This document shows, piece after piece, positions 1 through 5,179 of a stretch of DNA of 5,984 nt. The stretch spans positions 1 through 5,984 of the forward strand of contig JAFOFM010000179.1 in assembly GCA_017387265.1 (NCBI GenBank), in the 5' to 3' direction. Position 1 is the stretch's first letter, and every line of letters starts with the position of its first letter. The DNA is from Peptococcaceae bacterium (lineage in GTDB: Bacteria; Bacillota; Peptococcia; Peptococcales; Peptococcaceae). The position numbers were made by a program, and so were the translations under genes. The notes beneath the pieces were generated by a model, which saw nothing but the letters and a program-made list of their open reading frames with translations, made no database searches and was not told the DNA's origin.

Positions 1-37
1 ATCAATATTATTAAAAACCGGAAATTATAAAAAATAC

Positions 38-99
38 AAAAGCTCGCTGCTATGCGTCTCTCTGAAAATATTTCAGGAGGAACATGGCGGCGGGCTTTT
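38..99. terminator. Long imperfect hairpin, probable bidirectional terminator of upstream gene
   Basis: The left arm beginning AAAAGCTCGCTGC at 38 pairs with the right arm ending GCGGCGGGCTTTT at 99, using G-U pairs at the variable spots. Pairing resumes after a two-base mismatch (CG opposite AA) and continues, with one bulged base, through TGAAA-ATA-TTTCA at the apex (64-75). The stem is about 28 pairs if read as RNA. A T-rich stretch follows on the + strand (96-114), and an A-rich stretch precedes it (28-41), which would be the U-tract for minus-strand transcription. This fits a factor-independent terminator for a gene left of the window. It is longer than most terminators, so a mobile repeat or leader structure is possible. 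Confidence 0.6.
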
Positions 100-118
100 C
101 CTTTTGTACCTTTTGCGG

Positions 119-124
119 TATAAT
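119..124 (+). promoter_or_regulatory. Candidate -10 box for the transglutaminase-like/pyrKD cluster
   Basis: A perfect TATAAT lies 32 bases before the first start codon of the cluster, giving a predicted transcript start near 131. The hexamer 17 bases upstream (96-101, TTTTCC) is a poor -35 match and falls inside the T-tail of the preceding hairpin, so the promoter is supported mainly by its -10 box. The leader would be only about 25 bases, too short to hold a PyrR attenuator. Confidence 0.45.
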
Positions 125-156
125 TATTAGTTAAGATAGAGAAAGGGGTTTTCTTA

Positions 157-762
157 ATGAACTATCAGTTAGAAGTGGAAGATAAAAATGCCTATCTGGC
201 ATCGACTGAATATATGAACTGGAATCATCCGCTGATTCAGAAAAAAGCAGCGGAGCTGTTTAACGAAAATATGAGTGAGGTTGAAAAAATCAAGGCGGCG
301 TTTACTTTTGTGCGCGACGGGATTCCGCACACCGGTGATATCGGCGGTCATGATATTGCTCACAATGCGGTAGAGGCGCTGGAGCAGGGCCATGCGGTAT
401 GCTATGTAAAATCCATGCTGCTGGCGGCACTCCTGCGCAGTCAGGGCATTGCAGCAGGCTTATGCTATCAGCGGCTGGCTCGTGCTAACGATCATATTAT
501 TCATGCGCTGAACGGCATTTATCTGAGCGATATGCAGAAATGGGTGCGCGTGGATGCACGCGGTAATCTGCCGGGCAAAGAGGCAGAATTTTATGTAGAT
601 GCGCCGGATAAAGAACAGCTGGTGTTCAACGTGCGCGCCGAGATGGATGAAGTGGATTATCCGACCATTTATGCCGAACCGCCAAAAGCGACAACCATCG
701 TGTTAGAAGAAAATACCGACTGTGCAGAAGTGCTGAAATGCAAGCTGCCGGAACGTTTATAG
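157..762 (+). CDS. Transglutaminase-like domain protein (papain-fold cysteine hydrolase family)
   Basis: A 201-residue protein without signal peptide or membrane segment, so probably cytoplasmic. It resembles the transglutaminase-like superfamily. The candidate catalytic triad is Cys82 (in GHAVCYVKSMLLAALL), His116 (in IIHALNGIYL) and Asp133 (in WVRVDARGN), in the order and rough spacing usual for the fold. The helix after Cys82 followed by LRSQGIAAGLCYQ is also typical: it corresponds to the 'LLRSLGIPAR' region of the family. Such proteins may be proteases, peptidases or amidases; the substrate here cannot be told. The ATG at 157 has GAAAGGGG at 141-148 with an 8-base gap. It heads a tight cluster with a small membrane protein and pyrK-pyrD, an association I cannot explain from known biochemistry. 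Fold assignment is fairly sure; activity is inferred. Confidence 0.85.
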   Translation: MNYQLEVEDKNAYLASTEYMNWNHPLIQKKAAELFNENMSEVEKIKAAFTFVRDGIPHTGDIGGHDIAHNAVEALEQGHAVCYVKSMLLAALLRSQGIAAGLCYQRLARANDHIIHALNGIYLSDMQKWVRVDARGNLPGKEAEFYVDAPDKEQLVFNVRAEMDEVDYPTIYAEPPKATTIVLEENTDCAEVLKCKLPERL

Positions 763-775
763 AATGGAGAATAAG

Positions 776-1120
776 ATGGCAACCAAAAAAGAGAAAAAAG
801 AAAAGAGAGCGCAGGCGGAAGCCCAGCGCAAAGAAATGGCAAAAAAACGGTTCCGCCATACAGCAGTGGCGCTGGCACTGGCCGGCGGTGCGGTTGCGCT
901 GAACTTCGGTTTTAATTCCCAGTATGGAACAACCTTTTATGAGTGGATTCAGATTGGCTGTTTTCTGATGATGGGGATGGCTGGCGGCGTAATGATGCTG
1001 GGCGCAAAATATGAGGAAAATGAAAAACAGCAGAGAAGCAAACGGACAACCGGTCTGGTATTTATTGTAGTTGCTCTCGGGGTAATTATGTCTGAACTGG
1101 TACAGATGTTCATGAAATAA
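776..1120 (+). CDS. Small three-helix membrane protein with basic N-terminus, unknown function
   Basis: A 114-residue protein I do not recognise. Residues 3-27 are very rich in Lys, Arg, Glu and Ala and probably form a charged cytoplasmic helix. Three hydrophobic segments follow, at about 29-46, 57-77 and 92-112, the second rich in Gly and Met (FLMMGMAGGVMMLG). A charged loop (78-91) lies between segments 2 and 3. By the positive-inside rule the N-terminus and this loop would be cytoplasmic. I chose the ATG at 776 because GGAG at 766-769 sits 6 bases ahead. The in-frame ATG at 764, directly after the upstream stop, has no visible binding site; using it would add four residues (MENK). The gene lies 13 bases after the transglutaminase-like gene and 19 bases before pyrK, so it is probably cotranscribed. 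No function should be assumed. Confidence 0.75.
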   Translation: MATKKEKKEKRAQAEAQRKEMAKKRFRHTAVALALAGGAVALNFGFNSQYGTTFYEWIQIGCFLMMGMAGGVMMLGAKYEENEKQQRSKRTTGLVFIVVALGVIMSELVQMFMK

Positions 1121-1139
1121 CAAAACAGGAGGCAGGTAT

Positions 1140-1844
1140 ATGGCAACAGTAATTAAAAATGAGGCGGTAGGCAAGGATTTTTATCTGCTGAAAGCTTCCG
1201 GCAGTTTTAATGCAAAAATCGGGCAGTTCTGCATGCTGCGCGCATGGGATGAATATCCGGTATTATCCCGTCCAATCAGTATTTTTGATTGTGATGAAGA
1301 GGGTATCAGCTTTTTATATAAAGTGGTAGGCCACGGAACCGAGCTCCTGGCACAGCTAAAACCTGGCGATGCAATCGATGTGCAGGGGCCTTACGGCAAC
1401 GGGTTTCCGGAAGTAAAAGGAAAAATCGCTCTGGTAGGCGGCGGTATTGGTGTAGCACCGCTTTATTACACTGCAAAAGTGCTGAAAGCGCAGGGCAATG
1501 CGGTAGATTTATATTTAGGCTTTAACGATGAGGCTCTTCTGAAAGAGGATTACGAAAACGTATGCGATAACCTGGTTGTGAATATCGGCGGGTATGTAAC
1601 CGATGATATCAATCCGGCAGAGTATGAATATGTGATGACCTGCGGGCCGCACATCATGATGGAGGTTCTGCACAAAAAAGTAAAAGGTACTGGCGCACAG
1701 CTCTATGTATCTATGGAAAACCGCATGGGCTGCGGGGTCGGTGCATGCCTGGTATGCAGCTGCAAAACCAAAGACGGCAACAAAAAAGTATGCAAAGACG
1801 GTCCGGTATTTAAAGCGGAGGAGGTATTTACCGATGAGCAGTAG
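1140..1844 (+). CDS. pyrK: Dihydroorotate dehydrogenase B, electron transfer subunit PyrK
   Basis: A 234-residue iron-sulfur flavoprotein of the ferredoxin reductase family and the partner of PyrD in class 1B dihydroorotate dehydrogenase. It takes electrons from PyrD's FMN through a [2Fe-2S] cluster and FAD and gives them to NAD+. The N-terminal FAD domain carries RPISI (44-48) and a GPYGNGF turn (83-89). The nucleotide-binding domain has the glycine-rich GGGIGVAP (100-107) and TCGPHIMM. The C-terminal cluster motif gives Cys198, Cys203, Cys206 and Cys218 as ligands (C-x4-C-x2-C-x11-C); Cys208 lies nearby but is not expected to bind. Length is slightly below the usual 250-260. The ATG at 1140 follows AGGAGG (1127-1132) by 7 bases. 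Its end overlaps pyrD by 11 bases, which suggests coupled translation and matched subunit amounts. Confidence 0.96.
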   Translation: MATVIKNEAVGKDFYLLKASGSFNAKIGQFCMLRAWDEYPVLSRPISIFDCDEEGISFLYKVVGHGTELLAQLKPGDAIDVQGPYGNGFPEVKGKIALVGGGIGVAPLYYTAKVLKAQGNAVDLYLGFNDEALLKEDYENVCDNLVVNIGGYVTDDINPAEYEYVMTCGPHIMMEVLHKKVKGTGAQLYVSMENRMGCGVGACLVCSCKTKDGNKKVCKDGPVFKAEEVFTDEQ

Positions 1845-2739
1845 ATTACAGGTGGAATTTGCAGGAGTTCCGTTTAAAAATCCTGTGGTAATGGCATCGG
1901 GCACCTTCGGGTTTGGCCGCGAATATGCCGATCTGTTTGATATCGAAAAACTGGGCGGCATTTCTTCCAAAGGGCTTACTTTAAATCCGCGCAGCGGCAA
2001 CGAAGGGATTCGTATCTGGGAAACCCCATCGGGTATTATGAACAGCGTAGGTCTGGAAAACCCGGGTGTAGAAGGTTTTATTCAGAAAGATCTGGACTGG
2101 GTAAACAGCCTTGATTTAGTAAATGTGGTAAACGTGGGCGGCCATAGCATCGAGGACTATGTGCAGGCGGTAGAACGCTTAAATGACGTGCATCTGGATT
2201 TATTAGAACTCAATATCTCCTGCCCGAATGTAAAACAGGGCGGTATGAACTTTGGTGTAAAAACCGAACTGGCGGCGGAAGTGGTGCGTACCATCCGCAA
2301 AGTGTGTAAACACAAACTGGTAGTAAAAATGTCTCCAAACGCAGAGAATATTGTAGATCTGGCAAAAGCCTGCGAAGCAGAAGGGGCCGATGGCTTATCG
2401 CTGGTAAACACCTTCCTTGGCATGGCGATTGATATCAACAAACGCAAACCGGTATTCAACAACGGGTATGCCGGTGTATCCGGCCCTGCAATCAAACCGA
2501 TTGCGTTACGCATGGTGCATCAGGTATGCAAAAATGTACAGGTGCCGGTAATGGGCCTGGGCGGCATCAGCACCTGGCAGGATGCCATTGAGTTTATTAT
2601 GGCCGGTGCTACAGTCATTCAGGTTGGTACTGCCACCTTTATGCGTCCGGAAAAAGCGCTGGATATCATCGATGGTATGGAACGCTACTGCGAAGAAAAC
2701 GGTATTCAGAATTTATCAGAAATTCGCGGGATTGTATAA
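1834..2739 (+). CDS. pyrD: Dihydroorotate dehydrogenase B, catalytic subunit PyrD (class 1B)
   Basis: A 301-residue cytoplasmic FMN enzyme that oxidises dihydroorotate to orotate, the fourth step of pyrimidine synthesis. It is a TIM barrel with ASGTFGFG (21-28), the flavin-region SSKGLT (44-49), and the substrate loop NSVGLENPG (70-78). [11 protein letters not shown] (127-137) carries the catalytic-base Cys130, which marks class 1 rather than the Ser-using class 2. Further motifs are Lys165 in [17 protein letters not shown] (191-200), [10 protein letters not shown] (213-222), and the phosphate-binding GLGGI (241-245) and GTATF (265-269). The frame stays open back to 1705 inside pyrK, but the ATG at 1834 is chosen. 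It has GGAGGAGG at 1817-1824 with a 9-base gap and gives the normal family N-terminus ([15 protein letters not shown]). Pairing with PyrK fixes the 1B type. No other pyr gene follows before the terminator. Confidence 0.97.
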   Translation: MSSRLQVEFAGVPFKNPVVMASGTFGFGREYADLFDIEKLGGISSKGLTLNPRSGNEGIRIWETPSGIMNSVGLENPGVEGFIQKDLDWVNSLDLVNVVNVGGHSIEDYVQAVERLNDVHLDLLELNISCPNVKQGGMNFGVKTELAAEVVRTIRKVCKHKLVVKMSPNAENIVDLAKACEAEGADGLSLVNTFLGMAIDINKRKPVFNNGYAGVSGPAIKPIALRMVHQVCKNVQVPVMGLGGISTWQDAIEFIMAGATVIQVGTATFMRPEKALDIIDGMERYCEENGIQNLSEIRGIV

Positions 2740-2765
2740 CATCCAAAATAATAAAATACACATAA

Positions 2766-2801
2766 AAAAGCTGCGGCTCTCAGATGAGAATCGCAGCTTT
2801 T
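2766..2801. terminator. Bidirectional factor-independent terminator between pyrD and the EEP gene
   Basis: AAAAGCTGCG (2766-2775) pairs perfectly with CGCAGCTTTT (2792-2801). A G-U pair, one mismatch and CTC/GAG-type pairs then extend the stem to an AGAT loop (2782-2785). T-rich sequence follows on the + strand (2798-2809), and A-rich sequence before it (2746-2769) supplies the U-tract for minus-strand transcripts. It sits in the 72-base gap between the convergent ends of pyrD and the EEP gene and can stop both. Confidence 0.88.
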
Positions 2802-2811
2802 GTGTTTTTGT

Positions 2812-3894
2812 TTATTCGGCCAGTTCTACCTGAACGCGAACCGGGTTGTGGTCGCTCCACTGGAACTGGTAATCCACGGTTTCGACATGGTGCAGGGTTA
2901 CATTCGGCGAGAGAATAAAGCCGTCGATGACATAAAACTGGTTGTTATCCAGGTTTTCGGCATCATATGGGTGATTTAACAGGCGGGATGTCGGCACGCT
3001 GTCGTCGGTAACGTACTGCCAGCCCTCCGGCAGAATGGATGCATCAATAACTGCCGGCATAAAGTGCTCGGTTTCTTTTAACGGATATAAGTCCGGATTT
3101 ACATCCGGCAGCATAGAGTTAAAGTCACCGCCGGCAATGACATAATTGCCTTTTTCGTATTCCTCGTTTAAAAGCTTCACCAGCTGGGCTGTCTGTTTTG
3201 CCTTGCCTTCGCCGTTATCGTAGGCTTCCAGATGGAGGTTGATTAACACCAGCTCTTTGTCGGAGTCTGCGAGCGGCATGCGTTCCACTAACAGGCAGCG
3301 TTTCAGCTGGAATGCGCTGATTGGCCATGGAAAGGAATTTTCCAGCGAAATGCGTGTAGCACTATCGGCCGGGAAGCTGTTTAAGGTTAAGATACCGGAT
3401 TCCACATGGCCGATTGGCGGAAGCGGAAATGGCACAAATTTTACGTTAAAACTATAGCCAAAAGCGCTTTGCACCGGGTAATCCAGTGCCTGGGCTATCA
3501 TTTCCGCCTCGTTGATTGCATACGAACGGTCAGCGTTAATATCGACTTCCTGCAGCAGGAGAATGTCGGAATTTAATTCGGCAGCCTGTTCTGCCAGATG
3601 GGTCATGTTATTTTGTACATGGGCTTCACTGACGGGATGCACCTGTTTGCCGCCGTCCATGAAAAAGTCTGCGGAGGCATCCAGCCCGCCGTAGCCGATA
3701 TTCCAGCTGGTTATCGTAAATGGCTGGTTTACGCCCAGACTCTGGCTGGTGCTGCCGATAAGCTCCACTTCTTCCTCTGGAGCCGGTTTATATTCGCACG
3801 CCAGAAGATAGCCGATTACAGCGCCAAGAAAAAGCAGCATAACGCCAATGGTCATACCTGTTTTTTTGATAATCGATGTTTTTTTCTGTTTCAT
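2812..3894 (-). CDS. Membrane-anchored endonuclease/exonuclease/phosphatase (EEP) family protein
   Basis: A 360-residue protein with a DNase I-like fold, metal-dependent phosphodiesterase/phosphatase superfamily. The expected motifs occur in order: SWNIGYGG (63-70, metal-site Asn65), LLLQEVD (112-118, metal-ligand Glu116), NLHLEAYD (219-226, His221), AGGDFNS (254-260, Asp257 and Asn259), VIDGFIL (322-328, Asp324) and WSDHNPV (346-352, Asp348 and catalytic His349). All key residues are present, so it should be active. Residues 13-32 form one hydrophobic segment after a Lys-rich start, giving a membrane anchor with the domain outside the cell. LLAC at 30-33 is a weak lipobox, so a lipoprotein is possible. 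The substrate is unknown: nucleic acid, inositol phosphate or phospholipid are all known in the superfamily. The ATG at 3894 has AGAGG 8 bases upstream; a TTG at 3900 would be only 2 bases from it and is rejected. Confidence 0.88.
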   Translation of the reverse strand: MKQKKTSIIKKTGMTIGVMLLFLGAVIGYLLACEYKPAPEEEVELIGSTSQSLGVNQPFTITSWNIGYGGLDASADFFMDGGKQVHPVSEAHVQNNMTHLAEQAAELNSDILLLQEVDINADRSYAINEAEMIAQALDYPVQSAFGYSFNVKFVPFPLPPIGHVESGILTLNSFPADSATRISLENSFPWPISAFQLKRCLLVERMPLADSDKELVLINLHLEAYDNGEGKAKQTAQLVKLLNEEYEKGNYVIAGGDFNSMLPDVNPDLYPLKETEHFMPAVIDASILPEGWQYVTDDSVPTSRLLNHPYDAENLDNNQFYVIDGFILSPNVTLHHVETVDYQFQWSDHNPVRVQVELAE

Positions 3895-3934
3895 ATACAA
3901 TTCCTCTAATACGATAAAATAGATGATAGAATAG

Positions 3935-3957
3935 GGGATATATATAATTTCTATCCC
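3935..3957. repeat. Dyad GGGATA-N11-TATCCC in the EEP/LysR intergenic region
   Basis: GGGATA at 3935-3940 is matched by its exact reverse complement TATCCC at 3952-3957, across an AT-rich 11-base centre. It overlaps the predicted transcript start of the minus-strand EEP gene (near 3956), where a bound protein could block transcription. Read as RNA on the minus strand, it could also form a small 5' leader hairpin. It does not fit the LysR-type T-N11-A pattern exactly (centred this way it has A and T swapped), so the link to the neighbouring regulator is only inferred. Confidence 0.35.
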
Positions 3958-3962
3958 TTGAT

Positions 3963-3971
3963 ATTATATCA
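3963..3971 (-). promoter_or_regulatory. Extended -10 promoter for the EEP gene
   Basis: Read on the minus strand this is TGATATAAT, a perfect TATAAT with the upstream TG of an extended -10 element. The hexamer 17 bases further upstream (TAACAC) is a poor -35, as is common for extended -10 promoters. The predicted start is near 3956, leaving a leader of about 60 bases before the ATG at 3894. Confidence 0.55.
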
Positions 3972-3986
3972 TTCTTTGAATAATTG

Positions 3987-3995
3987 TGTTATACT
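3987..3995 (+). promoter_or_regulatory. Extended -10 promoter for the LysR-type regulator gene
   Basis: TGTTATACT is an extended -10 element with TATACT differing from consensus at one base. The -35 position (3967-3972, TATCAT) is weak and overlaps the -10 box of the divergent EEP promoter. The predicted start near 4002 gives a leader of about 43 bases to the ATG at 4045. Confidence 0.5.
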
Positions 3996-4044
3996 ATTTG
4001 CAAAAGATAGCAAAAAAATAATGACACAACAGGGAGTGTTTGTT

Positions 4045-4974
4045 ATGAATCTGGAACAGTTTCGATATATAAAAGAGGTATCTCAGTGCCGCTCCATTTC
4101 GAAAGCGGCAAAACAGCTGTTTTTAACCCAGCCTACTATCAGCAATGCTATTCATAATTTTGAAGAGGAAGTAGGCTACAAAGTATTCCGCCGCTCCAAT
4201 CAGGGTGTGGAACTGACCGAAGACGGGGAAAAACTGATGGGCTCTATTGATATTATTCTGAACGAAGTGGATAATATCCGCAATGCCAATACCGGCGACG
4301 GCTATATTAACGGGGATGTGTATGTAGATGCATCGCCTACTATCTGCAGCACCATTATGCCTAAGGTGATTATTGCCTGCAAACAGGCATATCCGGGCAT
4401 TACGGTACACGTAAAAGAGACATTTCCGGATAAAAGCATGACATCTCTGCTGGCAGGCATGGCCAATATCAGTCTGACCTCCTTTGTGGGCGTTGAAAAA
4501 TTCAAAAATCTGCAGACCAGCCTTGGCGTGCGCAACTTTGAGGCAGAGCATCTGTTAACAGAAAATTTTGTGCTTTATACCGGCAAAGATAATCCGCTGG
4601 CCGGCGCAGAGGCGGTAGAGGTATTAGATACTTACGACCATCCATGGATTATTCAGCAGGAAAACAGCTATGAGGAAAACTGCATGATTCTTGGCGAGGA
4701 CGAAATCTGTCCAAACAGTATTATCACGTTTCAGGATAAAGACAGCGTAAAACAGGCCATTGCCGCAAATCTGGGCGTAGCGGTTATGGCAAGCTCCTTT
4801 GCCGGCGAGGAAGACCCATACGTAACCTCCGGCCTGATTCATCGTGTAGGTTTAACCGATGTACAGCTTAATACCATGCATGTGCTGGTAACTCCTAAAA
4901 AACGTAAATTCAGTGCCGTTGAACGCTGTTTCCTCGATGAATTGAAAAAATTCTATCAGAAACTTCAGAAATAA
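4045..4974 (+). CDS. LysR-type transcriptional regulator
   Basis: A 309-residue protein of standard LysR length. The N-terminal winged helix-turn-helix is clear: MNLEQFRYI opens it, SISKAAKQLFLTQPTISNAI (17-36) contains the HTH, and FEEEVGYKVFRRSNQGVELTEDG (39-61) is the wing, followed by a linker helix to about residue 88. Residues 92-300 form the effector-binding domain, starting GDVYVDASPTICSTIMPKVI and including a late LGVAVMASSF motif where these domains commonly bind ligand. The ligand cannot be told. The frame is open upstream to a TTG at 3958 with another ATG at 4021, but the ATG at 4045 has AGGGAG (4031-4036) 8 bases ahead and gives the normal family start. It is divergent from the EEP gene, the usual arrangement for a LysR regulator and its target, so it probably controls that gene and itself. 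This is inference from position. Confidence 0.94.
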   Translation: MNLEQFRYIKEVSQCRSISKAAKQLFLTQPTISNAIHNFEEEVGYKVFRRSNQGVELTEDGEKLMGSIDIILNEVDNIRNANTGDGYINGDVYVDASPTICSTIMPKVIIACKQAYPGITVHVKETFPDKSMTSLLAGMANISLTSFVGVEKFKNLQTSLGVRNFEAEHLLTENFVLYTGKDNPLAGAEAVEVLDTYDHPWIIQQENSYEENCMILGEDEICPNSIITFQDKDSVKQAIAANLGVAVMASSFAGEEDPYVTSGLIHRVGLTDVQLNTMHVLVTPKKRKFSAVERCFLDELKKFYQKLQK

Positions 4975-5035
4975 GCACATTAGAAAATCTGCAGAACGAA
5001 TTGCATTATAAAGAATAATTGTATAAACAATAAAA

Positions 5036-5070
5036 CAGCCGGGCATCCTTTGTCCGGCTGCATTAATTTT
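5036..5070 (+). terminator. Terminator-like hairpin after the LysR gene
   Basis: CAGCCGG (5036-5042) pairs with CCGGCTG (5054-5060); a G-U pair and two more pairs extend the stem to ten with a TCCTT loop. AAAA precedes it and the T-rich CATTAATTTT follows (5061-5070). The tail is interrupted, so it is weaker than the hairpin after pyrD. It lies about 60 bases past the LysR stop and probably ends that transcript. Confidence 0.65.
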
Positions 5071-5179
5071 GTGCCAGGTTTCACACAAAGACAAGGAATT
5101 TGAACTGGAAATCCAGAATATATCTGACAAAGAATAAGTATCTAGAAGAATTGATTTTTGAACGGACGGGTGATTCATT

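Noticed and set aside
626..1174. 182-residue reading frame on the minus strand
   Set aside because: It lies antisense to the transglutaminase-like gene end and the small membrane gene, has no ribosome binding site of note, and is rich in Phe, His and Leu as expected from the reverse of Lys- and Met-rich coding. The + strand genes are better supported.
1705..1833. N-terminal extension of pyrD by 43 codons
   Set aside because: It would overlap the iron-sulfur motif of pyrK in another frame; the ATG at 1834 has GGAGGAGG at good spacing and gives the normal N-terminus.
1515..2000. 161-residue minus-strand reading frame over pyrK and pyrD
   Set aside because: It is wholly antisense to two strongly recognised genes and shows no family motif.
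3598..3909. 103-residue + strand reading frame
   Set aside because: It is antisense to the N-terminal part of the EEP gene, which has a full motif set.
3958..4044. Extended start for the LysR gene (TTG at 3958 or ATG at 4021)
   Set aside because: It would place codons over the predicted promoter, lacks a good ribosome binding site, and adds residues before the conserved helix-turn-helix start.
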